Of a stretch of 33,960 nt of DNA, positions 1 to 8,771 are shown in pieces. The position numbers and the translations under genes are program-made. The stretch is taken from NCBI GenBank assembly GCA_035702985.1, contig DASSZD010000001.1, forward strand, positions 1-33,960, written 5' to 3'. Below the pieces are notes generated by a model, which searched no databases, had not been told where the DNA came from, and saw only the letters and a list, made by a program, of their open reading frames with translations. Position 1 is the first letter of the stretch; each line of letters starts with the position of its first letter. The DNA comes from JAKAXG01 sp035702985 (GTDB lineage Bacteria; Actinomycetota; Acidimicrobiia; Acidimicrobiales; Palsa-688).

Positions 1-128
1 CGCTGCACCGGATTCTCATCCAGCTTCGCCACCGGCAGGAACGGCTGCCAGTACCGGCGCATCAACTCCCCCATCGGCGTCCCCGGACCCACCCGGGTCA
101 ACCGCTCGTTCTGCTCAGCCGTCAACAC
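1..128 (-). CDS. Rieske non-haem iron oxygenase, N-terminal fragment (cut by window edge)
   Basis: The minus strand from a GTG at 128 reads MLTAEQNERLTRVGPGTPMG and continues with MRRYWQPFLPV before running off the left end. This is the standard opening of phthalate-dioxygenase-family Rieske oxygenase alpha subunits and matches the first residues of the two complete Rieske proteins in the window (xGPGTxMGxxxRRYWxP). A GGAGGG ribosome binding site lies 11 bases upstream at 140-145. TTG at 125 is an alternative start. Only about 42 codons are present, so neither the 2Fe-2S ligands nor the mononuclear iron site can be checked. It follows the bicupin gene 152-1270 on the same strand, probably as one operon. 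The family call is secure; the substrate is unknown. Confidence 0.82.
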   Translation of the reverse strand, partial: MLTAEQNERLTRVGPGTPMGELMRRYWQPFLPVAKLDENPVQ

Positions 129-151
129 CTAGAAACCCACCCTCCGCGCTC

Positions 152-1270
152 TCACCTGACCGCCGACTCGTCCACGTCCACCCCGTGGGCCGAGCATTCG
201 GCCTGGAACATCTCGTGGACCCGGGAGTCCTGGTCGTCGTACTCGATCTGGTCACCTCCGGAGCGCCGGTCCTCGCCGTCGCGCTCGTAGGAGTGGTCGA
301 AGCGGTACTTCTTGCCTCCCATGTGGATGGCCAGGTACCGGGCCGGCTCGGTCCCGGTGTTGAAGTGCTGGTGCCACCACAGGTTCGGCGGCACGAACAC
401 CGAGTTCGGCTTCCAGTCCACCTTGGTCACCCGGGAGAAGTCGTCGCGCCACAGCAGGGAGTAGCCCACGCCGGCGAGGAGGACTATCTGGGCCCCCGGC
501 CCGTGCCGGTGGGCCTTCTTGTAGCTGCCCACCGGGAACTCCGACACGTGGGGGCGCAGCGTGTGCTCGGCGAACTGGAACATGACGTTGCGTCCCTTGG
601 CGCCGCGGTGGGCCAGTTCGGGCAGTTCGATGTTCACCACGTCCGGCACGAAGTTGGTCTCCCAGATCACCGCCCCGGTCTGGTGCCTCCAGAACCGGCC
701 CTCCCCGGAGTAGTACGACTCGCTGCCGTCGTAGCGGTCGTCGAACTCGAAGGGGTTGTCGAACAGGAACCCGTCGTGGTGGAACAGGTTCATGATCGGG
801 GGGGCGTTGTTGACGCAGTAGAGGACGGTGCCGTCGGCCACTGCGCTGTGGCGGTAGCTCTGGTTGAGGGGCACCGGGAACACCGCCCCCGGGCCCCAGC
901 GGGCGACCGACACCCCCTTGGGGCCGCGGACCTCGGTGAGGCCCTCGCCGGCGGCGACGTAGATGATCTCCTCCCAGGTGTGCTTGCGCCACGCCGTGGT
1001 CTCGTCGGCATCCAGGTTCACCACGTAGGCCGCGGTGTTGTCACCTGCACCGTCGAGTTCGACGAACGCCGCCCGGGCCCCCAGATCGGACCACAGCTCG
1101 GTGTCGAGGGCGGTCAGGTCCTCGATGTAGAAGGAGCGGTGGACCGGGATCTTCTGGGCGTCGCGCCAGTGATCGTACGGCGTACCGCTTCCCCACTCTG
1201 CCTCGGCCGCTTCCGGCACCCGGTTCACGTCGTATTCCATCCATCCCCCCGGAGAGATCTTTTTCACCAT
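152..1270 (-). CDS. Bicupin protein, gentisate-dioxygenase-like fold
   Basis: A 372-residue double-cupin protein if started at ATG 1270. An in-frame TTG at 1297 would add nine residues but has a poorer context. The first cupin has the weakened motif RKHTWEE, in which one expected histidine is lysine, followed by EIIYVAAGEG. The second has HRHGPGAQIVLLAGVGYS and later WWHQHFNTG, a plausible three-histidine metal site. The layout resembles gentisate and hydroxynaphthoate dioxygenases and their relatives, so a ring-cleaving or other metal-dependent oxygenase is possible; the reaction is not established. It is the first gene of a minus-strand unit whose second gene is the truncated Rieske oxygenase, and is divergent from the aldo/keto reductase. 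Family confidence is high, specific function low. Confidence 0.8.
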   Translation of the reverse strand: MVKKISPGGWMEYDVNRVPEAAEAEWGSGTPYDHWRDAQKIPVHRSFYIEDLTALDTELWSDLGARAAFVELDGAGDNTAAYVVNLDADETTAWRKHTWEEIIYVAAGEGLTEVRGPKGVSVARWGPGAVFPVPLNQSYRHSAVADGTVLYCVNNAPPIMNLFHHDGFLFDNPFEFDDRYDGSESYYSGEGRFWRHQTGAVIWETNFVPDVVNIELPELAHRGAKGRNVMFQFAEHTLRPHVSEFPVGSYKKAHRHGPGAQIVLLAGVGYSLLWRDDFSRVTKVDWKPNSVFVPPNLWWHQHFNTGTEPARYLAIHMGGKKYRFDHSYERDGEDRRSGGDQIEYDDQDSRVHEMFQAECSAHGVDVDESAVR

Positions 1271-1319
1271 GCTAGCTTCGGCATGTTGGTATGACAACAG
1301 TCCTTATTTGGAGGTCCGA
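1271..1319. promoter_or_regulatory. Divergent intergenic region with a candidate GntR-type operator
   Basis: These 49 bases separate two divergent genes and must hold signals for both. TGGTATGACAA at 1287-1297 fits the TNGTNNNACNA pattern known for FadR/FCD-type GntR regulators; related sites occur near 21000 and 31676. GGAGG at 1310-1314 serves the plus-strand gene at 1320. No convincing -35/-10 pair stands out. The operator call is pattern matching only. Confidence 0.4.
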
Positions 1320-2330
<1,011 letters not shown>

Positions 2331-2341
2331 CCGGCCCGGTG

Positions 2342-3334
2342 TCAGAGGTCCAGTGTCGACGGGGCGAACACCTCCTCCAGGGCGACCGGCTTGGTCGTGA
2401 GGCCCTGCTCGTAGGAGTAGGCGGCCAGGGTCTCCAGCACGTGGCGCTGGCCGGCTATCCCGTAGGGCAGCGGGTCCCGGGCCGTGACGGATCCGTCGCC
2501 GGGTAGCCATCCGAGGTTCTGGAACGGCTTCAGGCCCTGGCGCAGCCGGCCGTAGAGCTCCTCCTTGGCCGCCACGAACATGTCGAACAGGTTGAGCACG
2601 GCCCACGGGTGGGCCTCGGCCACGTCACGGCGGACGGCCACGCAGTGGTTGACCGGCAGCACGCCGGTCTTCTCGAAGTAGCGCACGCCCTCGGCCCCCC
2701 GGTCGGCGAAGAGCGGGCGGACCCGGGGATCGGAGTCGAGGTCCAGCCGGCTGCGGTCCACCAGGTTGCGGTCGGCCAGGTACAGCAGGGTGGCGTCGAG
2801 CTCCCCGGCCACCAGCATGTGGCCGATATCGGTCTCGGGCGGAATGTAGCTGAGCTCCACCCCGTCCGGGGGCCTGAAGCCGGTGGCCCCGCCGTGGCTG
2901 AGCTCCGGCGGACGTTCCATGAACCACCGCATGTCCGCCGGGGCCACGCCGAACTCGTGCTGGAGCACCCCCCGGCTCCAGAGGGCGGCCGTCTGCTGGT
3001 ACTCGGGGACGCCGACCCTCTTGCCGGCCAGGTCCTCCGGGCGCTCTATCCCGGCGTCGGCTCTCACCAGGATGCGGGTGTGGAAGAACTCCCGGGTGGT
3101 GAAGACCGGCAGGGCCAGCCAGCGGGTGTCGCCCCGGTCCACGGCGATCAGCAGCGAGGACAGCGACAGCTCCGACACCTCGAACTCGGCGAAGCGCAGC
3201 TGGCGCCAGAACATCTCCGAGGGGTGCAACCCGGTCCAGGCCACCGACAGGCCTTCGGGTGTGACCCGCCCGGACAGGATGGGTTCGGTCATGGGGCTCA
3301 CCGAGAGAGCCCCGGCCATGCTGACGGGCGGCAT
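2342..3334 (-). CDS. 4,5-dihydroxyphthalate decarboxylase family protein (Pht5-like)
   Basis: A 330-residue protein with the periplasmic-binding-protein fold typical of 4,5-dihydroxyphthalate decarboxylase: FEVSELSLSSLL, LPVFTTREFFHTRI, EDLAGKRVGVPEYQQTAALW followed by SRGVLQHEFGV. There is no signal peptide or lipobox, and no ABC transporter components lie nearby. A cytoplasmic decarboxylase is therefore more likely than a transport protein. ATG 3334 abuts the TAG stop of the upstream aldolase-like gene, with a GGGAGAGG ribosome site inside that gene's end. It is the last gene of the 17-gene run. In phthalate degradation this family removes a ring carboxylate before dioxygenation, which fits the Rieske and LigB genes upstream. 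The exact substrate is uncertain. A second member is at 28202-29155. Confidence 0.82.
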   Translation of the reverse strand: MPPVSMAGALSVSPMTEPILSGRVTPEGLSVAWTGLHPSEMFWRQLRFAEFEVSELSLSSLLIAVDRGDTRWLALPVFTTREFFHTRILVRADAGIERPEDLAGKRVGVPEYQQTAALWSRGVLQHEFGVAPADMRWFMERPPELSHGGATGFRPPDGVELSYIPPETDIGHMLVAGELDATLLYLADRNLVDRSRLDLDSDPRVRPLFADRGAEGVRYFEKTGVLPVNHCVAVRRDVAEAHPWAVLNLFDMFVAAKEELYGRLRQGLKPFQNLGWLPGDGSVTARDPLPYGIAGQRHVLETLAAYSYEQGLTTKPVALEEVFAPSTLDL

Positions 3335-3982
3335 CTAATCCTCTCCCAACTGGAAAATTTCCACGGTCGTCGCTCCCTGGAGCAGCTGCTGCATCACCCG
3401 GGCCTCCTTGCGGTCCCGTTCGTCGGCGGCGGCCAGGACCTGATCCGCTCGTTCGGCGGCCACCACCACCACGCCGTCGGCGTCGCCGACCACCAGGTCG
3501 CCCGGCCGGACGGTCACCCCACCGACGGTGATGTGCCGGCCGACCGAGCCGGCCCCGGCCCGGTCCTTGGTGGTTCCCCGGATGCACAGGCCCCGGGAGA
3601 ACACCGGGAACCCGACGTCGGCCAGCCGCTCGGAGTCCCGTGCACCCCCGTCCAGGACCACGCCGGCCAGGGCCCGGGCGTTCGCCGCCCGGGACAGGAT
3701 CTCGCCCCAGTACCCGGCCGGCTCCCCGTTGCCCGTCGACACCACCAGCACCGATCCCGGTGCGGCGGCGGCCAATGCCCGGTGGATCCACAGGTTGTCA
3801 CCGCTCGGGGTGGCCACGGTGACCGCCGGGCCCCACAGCCGGAACGACGGGTGCACCGGTCTGATATCGGGGGCCAGGGCGCCGACGTTGCCGGCCGCCT
3901 CGACGACGGTGGCGGCCGAATACGCCCGGGGTACGGGGCGCTGGACAGGGACCGCGCTCAGTTCGGCGCCGGCCACCGTCAC
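3335..3982 (-). CDS. RraA-fold aldolase-like protein, copy 1
   Basis: A 215-residue member of the RraA / HMG-CHA aldolase family. These are metal-dependent class II aldolases that cleave 4-hydroxy-4-methyl- or 4-carboxy-4-hydroxy-2-oxoadipate to pyruvate and a second product; some relatives instead regulate RNase E. The metal- and pyruvate-binding Arg-Asp pair is present at residues 115-116 (GARDSER), and the active-site loop YWGEI at 91-95 keeps the Glu seen in LigK. The later VRPGDLVVGDADGVVVV is the family hallmark. The ATG start at 3982 overlaps the previous gene's stop by four bases, implying translational coupling. It is third of three tandem paralogues downstream of the LigB dioxygenase. 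An aldolase role is likely. Confidence 0.82.
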   Translation of the reverse strand: MTVAGAELSAVPVQRPVPRAYSAATVVEAAGNVGALAPDIRPVHPSFRLWGPAVTVATPSGDNLWIHRALAAAAPGSVLVVSTGNGEPAGYWGEILSRAANARALAGVVLDGGARDSERLADVGFPVFSRGLCIRGTTKDRAGAGSVGRHITVGGVTVRPGDLVVGDADGVVVVAAERADQVLAAADERDRKEARVMQQLLQGATTVEIFQLGED

Positions 3983-4674
3983 CGGTCCTTCCGGGTCTGG
4001 AGGGCGTGGTAGCCGAGCCGGGCCCGGGCGGCATCGAGGCGTTCGCCGGCGTGGACGGCGGCCAGGATCTGGTCCTCGGCCCGGTCGATCTCGATGGCCA
4101 CGGCCAGCACGTCCGCTTCGACGGGGCGGGGCACGATCACCACTCCGTCCCCGTCACCGACCACGATGTCGCCCGGGGCGGCGCGCACACCGCCCATGTC
4201 CACCGGTTCGCCGGTGGCCTCGAGGCGGACCCGGTCCTTGCCGGTCCGCATCCAGGCCGAGCGGGCGTAGAGGGAGTACCCCACCCGCCGGGCCGTGTCG
4301 ATGTCCCGGCACAGCCCGTCTATGACCGTCGCCGCCACTCCCCGCATGGAGGCCACCTCGGACAGCAGGCCGCCCCAGACCGTGCCGACGGTGCTGCCCC
4401 GGTTGGCCAGCAGCAGAACCGACCCGGCCGGCACGTCGTCGATGTAGTCGCCCACCGTGCCGCCGTCGATCCCCACCGGGCCGTACCGCAGCGTCACCGC
4501 CCGGCCGGCGAAGGTGCCCTGACCGGAGAGGCGCTGCACGCTCTGCACCTGGCCGGCTATTCCGAGCCGGTCCAGGGCGTCGGAGACGGCGGCGGTGGTG
4601 AGAGCGGCGAAGGACTCCACGGTCGGGTCGGCGCCGCCGGTGGCGGGGCCGGCGGACTTCTGCAGATCGGTCAC
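3979..4674 (-). CDS. RraA-fold aldolase-like protein, copy 2
   Basis: A 231-residue RraA-family protein starting at GTG 4674, which overlaps the upstream gene's TGA by four bases (GTGA). A longer open frame continues upstream but only as a shadow of the neighbouring gene. The Arg-Asp pair is at residues 123-124 (LCRDIDTA). The loop that reads WGE in LigK and copy 1 reads WGG at 100-102 here, so the acidic residue is lost. AAPGDIVVGDGDGVVIVP marks the family. The divergence at this loop, shared with copy 3, suggests either a different substrate from copy 1 or a subunit role. No direct evidence fixes the reaction. Confidence 0.8.
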   Translation of the reverse strand: MTDLQKSAGPATGGADPTVESFAALTTAAVSDALDRLGIAGQVQSVQRLSGQGTFAGRAVTLRYGPVGIDGGTVGDYIDDVPAGSVLLLANRGSTVGTVWGGLLSEVASMRGVAATVIDGLCRDIDTARRVGYSLYARSAWMRTGKDRVRLEATGEPVDMGGVRAAPGDIVVGDGDGVVIVPRPVEADVLAVAIEIDRAEDQILAAVHAGERLDAARARLGYHALQTRKDR

Positions 4675-5369
4675 TTCTTCTCCCCCATCATCGTCTCGTA
4701 ACGGCGGCCCAGCACCTCGACCGCCGGGCGGCCCGACCGCAGCAGGGCGGCCATCCCGGCCTCCTCGGCGGCCATACGCTCCGCCTCGCCGATCACCTCC
4801 TCGGCCCGGCCGGCCGGCACCACGGCCACGCCGCTGCCGTCGGCCAGGACCAGATCCCCCGGGGTGACCGTCACACCCCCGATCGCCACCTCGACGTTGG
4901 TGGCGGTCTCCACGAAACGCCGCCGGGCCGTTCTGGCCACCGGAGCGCGGGCGAACACCGGGAGGCCGAGCGGCTCCATCTCGTCCACGTCCCGGCAGGC
5001 CCCGTCCACGATGACGGCCCTGACCCCGGCCACGCTGGCGGCCAGGGCCAGGAGGCCGCCCCAGGAGCCGGCCTCGGTACGGCCGGAGTTGGCCACCACG
5101 ATCACGTCCCCCGGGGCGGCGGCCGATATGGCGGCCGCACCCAGATGCCGGGTGGGAGGGGGCGCGCCCGGCTCGACCGGCCCGAGGGCCACGGTGACCA
5201 CCCGGCCGGCGATCCGCCCGCACGCCCACATCGGGGCGATGCCGCTCACGGCGGGAGGCAGGCCCAGGGCGTCCAGCGCGTCGGACACCGCGCAGCAGTC
5301 CAGACCCGCCAGCCGGCCGACCAGCAGACCGTCGGCGTCGGGCGCGCCGGGCCGGGTCGGATCGCTCAC
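4671..5369 (-). CDS. RraA-fold aldolase-like protein, copy 3
   Basis: A 232-residue RraA-family protein, first of the three in transcription order. Its ATG at 5369 overlaps the LigB-type dioxygenase stop by four bases. The Arg-Asp pair is at residues 126-127 (ACRDVDEM) and, as in copy 2, the loop is WGG (103-105) rather than WGE. TVTPGDLVLADGSGVAVVP is the family signature. Translational coupling to the ring-cleavage dioxygenase supports a role in processing the cleavage product (inference). The three copies differ too much to be a recent tandem duplication. Confidence 0.8.
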   Translation of the reverse strand: MSDPTRPGAPDADGLLVGRLAGLDCCAVSDALDALGLPPAVSGIAPMWACGRIAGRVVTVALGPVEPGAPPPTRHLGAAAISAAAPGDVIVVANSGRTEAGSWGGLLALAASVAGVRAVIVDGACRDVDEMEPLGLPVFARAPVARTARRRFVETATNVEVAIGGVTVTPGDLVLADGSGVAVVPAGRAEEVIGEAERMAAEEAGMAALLRSGRPAVEVLGRRYETMMGEKK

Positions 5370-6385
5370 GCCGGCACCGGTCCCCCGGTCGGCGGCTGCC
5401 AGGTGGCGAACCCCATGCCCACCCCGGTGCCGGCGGGCGAGCGGTAGGCGGGGACGTAGTCGATGATGTCGAAGTCCCAGCCGGCCAGAGCCCCGCCCAC
5501 GACCAACCAGTTGAGGATCTCCGAGCTGCCGGAGCGCAGCACGTCGCGGGGCAGGCCGGCGACCGCCGCCCCGTCACCTTCCTCGAGCGCCTTCAGCACC
5601 CGGTGGTCCAGATCCTCGCTGATGACGAAGTGGCTGAGCCCCCCGCTGGCGATCAGGGCCACCCGCTCGGCGCCCGGCCAGTCCTCCAGCGCCTGCCGCA
5701 ACGCCCGGCCCAGGGCCCAGCAGCGGTCCGGGGGCGGCACGTTGGGTGGGTAGTAGGCGTTGAGAGCCACCGGCACTATCGGCACCTCGGGCGCCAGCTG
5801 CAGCCGCCGGCGGGGAAAGGTGAAGGCGTGGCCCAGGGTCCGGTCGGGACCCTGGACGGAGAACACGCCGATGTCGAACCCGGCGACGGTGAGCGCCCCG
5901 GCCAGGTGGTTGCTCAGCTCCCTGGCCACCGGGTACGCCTCCCGCCCGGAGGCGTGGGCGGCCCACTGGGCCGGGAGTATGTCGGGCGGCAGCTTGGCCC
6001 GCTCCGTCTCCCCCAGCCCGGCGTCCCACAGCTCGTCACCGAGGAACAGGCCGATCGCCGGGTTGCCGTCCTCGCCGAAGAGCTCGTGCTGGTCGTCGCC
6101 GACTATCACCGCCACGTCCGGCGCAGCGTCGGCCAGGCGCTTGACCAGGCCGGCGATGGCGTCCTGCACCCGGCGCCACTTGGCCTCCCACACCTCGGGT
6201 ACCAACTCGGCGGCCAGCGACGCGGGAGCCTCGGCCACCAGTTCGTCGAAGGTGCGCACCCGGCCTTCGGCGTCCACCAGGAAGTCGTTGGCCCGGTCCC
6301 GGCCGGCGTGACCGTCCCAGTAGCTTGTACCGGAGCTCATCTGCGGGCTGTGCGAGGTTCCCAGCCCGAGGACCACCTGGGCCAC
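5366..6385 (-). CDS. LigB-type class III extradiol ring-cleavage dioxygenase
   Basis: A 339-residue protein of the LigB superfamily, which includes the protocatechuate 4,5-, gallate and 3-O-methylgallate dioxygenases. These Fe(II) enzymes open catechol-type rings by meta-cleavage. Visible signatures are LGLGTSHSPQM with His12, VIVGDDQHELF with His100, LGHAFTF with His186 and IASGGLSHFVI with His252; the C-terminal YRSPAGTGVGMGFATW is also typical. The length and the VGDDQHELF/SGGLSHFVI pattern look closer to 3-O-methylgallate/gallate dioxygenases than to the shorter LigB. No separate LigA-type small subunit is nearby, which fits the single-chain types. The substrate should be a catecholic or gallate-like acid, but which one is not readable. 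It lies between a LigJ-like hydratase gene and three aldolase-like genes. Confidence 0.88.
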   Translation of the reverse strand: MAQVVLGLGTSHSPQMSSGTSYWDGHAGRDRANDFLVDAEGRVRTFDELVAEAPASLAAELVPEVWEAKWRRVQDAIAGLVKRLADAAPDVAVIVGDDQHELFGEDGNPAIGLFLGDELWDAGLGETERAKLPPDILPAQWAAHASGREAYPVARELSNHLAGALTVAGFDIGVFSVQGPDRTLGHAFTFPRRRLQLAPEVPIVPVALNAYYPPNVPPPDRCWALGRALRQALEDWPGAERVALIASGGLSHFVISEDLDHRVLKALEEGDGAAVAGLPRDVLRSGSSEILNWLVVGGALAGWDFDIIDYVPAYRSPAGTGVGMGFATWQPPTGGPVPA

Positions 6386-6394
6386 GGCCGGGCC

Positions 6395-7417
6395 TCAGAC
6401 CTTGGCCAGGGCCGGGCACACCCGGGCCGGGTTGTGGTGGACGATCTTGCGCCGGTCGTCCTCGCTGAGCCACTCGAAGTTGCGCAGAACCGGGATCAGG
6501 TCGTCCGAGGTCCGCCCGGTCTCGGGCCGCACGGTGCGACCCGACCCGGGCGCTTCGACCCCGAAGCAGATCTGGTCCACGCCGCGCTGTTTGATGGCCG
6601 CTTCGAGGAAATTCAGGTCGTAGCCGCAGCTGTCGTAGAACAGGTTGTTGCTCAGGTCCCGCTGCGGTATGTGGAAGTCCGTCGGGATGAACCGGTTGAG
6701 GGCCCCGCCGCAGTGGCACACGATCACCTTCAGCTCGGGGAAGTCATCGAACACCGGGCCGTGGCCGAGGAACTGGGTGGCCAGGTACTGCTCGGTGACG
6801 AACGACAGCTGGTAGTTGTGCGGCACCACCGCGTAGCGCGGGTCGGCCGAGTTGGTGCCGTGGACGATGATCGGCAGCCCCAGCTGCTGGCACCGCTCGT
6901 ACAGCGGGTACCACCACCGTTCGTGCATGCCCGGGGTGGTGCGCCGGCCATCGGGGTCGGGGCTCACGTAGGTGGCGACGAAGCCGTACTCGTCGACACA
7001 GCGCTGCAGCTCGTCCAGGCAGTGGGAGGAGTCCGGGGCGGCCGGGTCGTGCGGCAGCTGGCAGGCCCCCAGGAAGCGGTCCGGAAACATCTGGCACTGC
7101 TGGTGGATCATGTCGTTGACGTACCGGGCCCAGGACGCCAGCAGGTGGGGCTGCATCCATCCCAGGACCATGAACGGGCGGGGCCCGATGATCTGCACGT
7201 CGATGCCGCGCTCGTCGATGTAGTCGACGTGGGCGGCGGCCGCCGCCCGGAACTGCTCCTCGGCGGGCAGCACCATGAACGGTGAATGGCCCGGGCCCCC
7301 CGAGAGCGGGCTGGACATGGCCGTGTTGGTGGCCATCAGGTTGACGGCGAACGTGTTGGCCGCCGGCGGGACCGAGACGTGGGCGTGCACGTCCAGGACC
7401 TTCAGATCGTCATACAA
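6395..7417 (-). CDS. Amidohydrolase-family protein, LigJ/ACMSD-like
   Basis: A 340-residue TIM-barrel metal enzyme of the COG2159 group (LigJ hydratase, ACMSD and resorcylate decarboxylases). The N-terminal HAH metal motif is at residues 11-13 (LDVHAHV); later motifs are IIVHGTN, VIVCHCGGALNRFIP and CFGVEAPGSG. The C-terminal pattern RPETGRTSDD closely parallels NPETGSGWDD of the ligJ product at 25247-26269, so it is probably a LigJ paralogue acting as hydratase on a ring-cleavage product. A decarboxylase role remains possible. A GAGGGGGAG ribosome site precedes the ATG. Its position next to the LigB gene fits the step after ring opening. Confidence 0.82.
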   Translation of the reverse strand: MYDDLKVLDVHAHVSVPPAANTFAVNLMATNTAMSSPLSGGPGHSPFMVLPAEEQFRAAAAAHVDYIDERGIDVQIIGPRPFMVLGWMQPHLLASWARYVNDMIHQQCQMFPDRFLGACQLPHDPAAPDSSHCLDELQRCVDEYGFVATYVSPDPDGRRTTPGMHERWWYPLYERCQQLGLPIIVHGTNSADPRYAVVPHNYQLSFVTEQYLATQFLGHGPVFDDFPELKVIVCHCGGALNRFIPTDFHIPQRDLSNNLFYDSCGYDLNFLEAAIKQRGVDQICFGVEAPGSGRTVRPETGRTSDDLIPVLRNFEWLSEDDRRKIVHHNPARVCPALAKV

Positions 7418-7457
7418 AGTCGGCTCCCCCTCGGGATAGATCAGTTCGTAGTGGTGC

Positions 7458-8729
7458 TCACCATGTGGCCCGGATGCCGGAGCCGATGGCCTCCAGCCAC
7501 GGAACTCCCTCGTCCGTGACCGTCTCGGAGGCCCGTACCCCCCGGCACGCGGCCGGGTCGGTGCCCTTGAGCGGCTTACCCGCCTTCACCCAGTCGGCGG
7601 CCTCGAGCAGCAGCCGGCGGGCGGCCAGGACGGCCCGGTCGGTGGTCCCGGGGTGCTCCCTGGTCCGGTCGCAGATCACCCCCATGCCCTCCTGGATGGC
7701 GTAGTCCTGGGTGTTGATGCCTTCGATACCGGTGAAGGTCTTGTACTTCTGCACTTCCCGGTCGATCAGGTAGTCGTTGGTGGCGTTGCGCCTCAACCGG
7801 TAGGTGCCGGGGATGAAGTCGTCGGGCCCCCGCCCGAACTTGCGCTCGTAGGCGTCCCACTGCTCGTCCGAGATGGGGGAGTCCCGGTCCGGTGCGTAGG
7901 CCCAGTTGAACACCGCGGTGTTGAAGTCGTCGATGGGCACCCACACGTGTCCGCCGATGGACGGCATGGTCGACGGGTTGCCGTAGAAGTCGATGAGCCC
8001 GGCTCTCATCTGCTGGAACGGCATCACGAACTGGTAGACCCGCAGGTACACCCGGCCCCCGCCGATTCGCCTCAGGCTGGCGTAGCTGTAGCCGTAGTCG
8101 GTGTAGTCGACCTCCAGCTTGGGGTGACCGTCGAGGACCCGCAACTGGTTGGGATTGGTGATGTCCAGGTTGTGCAGGTAGGAGGAGTGGGCGGTGTCGA
8201 TCCCGCCCTCCACGGCCTGCAGGAAGTTGCACGCCTCTACGGTCTTCGAGATACGGAAGTGGCTCGGCGGCACCCGCATCCACTCGTAGTCCGGGGGCGG
8301 CGGGGCCGACCCGGCCGGCCCCATGTAGGTCCACACCAGCCCGCCGCCCTCCCACGTGGGGTAGGCGGTGATGCCGACGTGTTCCCGGAACCGGCTGGTC
8401 GGGGGCTCCGTGGGCAGGTCCACGCAGGCACCGGTCCGGTCGAACTTCCAGCCGTGGTACACGCAGCGCAGGCCGCACTCCTCGTTGCGTCCGTAGAACA
8501 ACGGAGCACGCCGGTGGGAGCAGAACGCGTCCACCAGCCCCACCGCCCCGGTCGAGTCACGGAACGCCACCAGGTCCTCCCCCAGCAGCCGGACCCGGAT
8601 CGGTGGCCCGTCGGGCTCACCCAGTTCGCCCGCCAGGGCGAACGGTATCCAGTAGCGCCGGAACACCTCGCCCATATCCGTGCCGGGATGGACGAGGCAG
8701 AGCCGCTCGTTCTCCTCTTTCGAGATCAT
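7458..8729 (-). CDS. Rieske non-haem iron oxygenase, alpha subunit
   Basis: A 423-residue phthalate-4,5-dioxygenase/vanillate-demethylase-type oxygenase. The Rieske 2Fe-2S ligands are Cys70, His72, Cys89 and His92 (CSH and CVYH). The mononuclear iron histidines are probably His181 and His186 in GGIDTAHSSYLH. The C-terminal half has NDYLIDREVQ, typical of this family. ATG 8729 is preceded by the strong ribosome site GGAGGGGGG; the longer upstream open frame overlaps the preceding gene and is unlikely to be used. The enzyme needs electrons from a reductase/ferredoxin that is not encoded beside it. It probably hydroxylates or O-demethylates the aromatic substrate before LigB-type cleavage. It sits just after the CDC48-like ATPase gene. 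Confidence 0.92.
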   Translation of the reverse strand: MISKEENERLCLVHPGTDMGEVFRRYWIPFALAGELGEPDGPPIRVRLLGEDLVAFRDSTGAVGLVDAFCSHRRAPLFYGRNEECGLRCVYHGWKFDRTGACVDLPTEPPTSRFREHVGITAYPTWEGGGLVWTYMGPAGSAPPPPDYEWMRVPPSHFRISKTVEACNFLQAVEGGIDTAHSSYLHNLDITNPNQLRVLDGHPKLEVDYTDYGYSYASLRRIGGGRVYLRVYQFVMPFQQMRAGLIDFYGNPSTMPSIGGHVWVPIDDFNTAVFNWAYAPDRDSPISDEQWDAYERKFGRGPDDFIPGTYRLRRNATNDYLIDREVQKYKTFTGIEGINTQDYAIQEGMGVICDRTREHPGTTDRAVLAARRLLLEAADWVKAGKPLKGTDPAACRGVRASETVTDEGVPWLEAIGSGIRATW

Positions 8730-8750
8730 GGCCCCCCTCCTCTGAACGGG

Positions 8751-8771
8751 CTGTACTTTATAATATCTGAT
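8751..8771 (-). promoter_or_regulatory. Candidate internal promoter/operator element of the long run
   Basis: On the minus strand this stretch contains ATCAGATATTAT followed by AAAGTACAG, at the extreme 3' end of the AAA+ ATPase gene and just before the Rieske gene. The nearly identical ATCAGACATTAT followed by CAGGACAG lies at 28160-28179 before another gene of the island. TATTAT/TATAAA could act as a -10 box. The AT-rich character stands out from the surrounding DNA. Function is inferred from the repeat and position only. Confidence 0.4.

Noticed and set aside
1271..1297. TTG 1297 as start of the first bicupin, and ATG 1269 as start of the aldo/keto reductase
   Set aside because: Each would extend into the divergent promoter. 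ATG 1270 needs no extension into that region, and ATG 1320 has GGAGG at the right distance.
2342..3334. Periplasmic solute-binding protein of an ABC importer (also for 28202-29155)
   Set aside because: There is no signal peptide, lipobox, permease or ATPase, and the motifs match the enzyme branch related to 4,5-dihydroxyphthalate decarboxylase.
2609..4012. A 467-codon plus-strand open frame, and similar long ones at 185-1294, 5603-7285, 8989-11307 and 15201-17360
   Set aside because: All are antisense shadows of real minus-strand genes, with biased composition and no ribosome site or recognisable domain.
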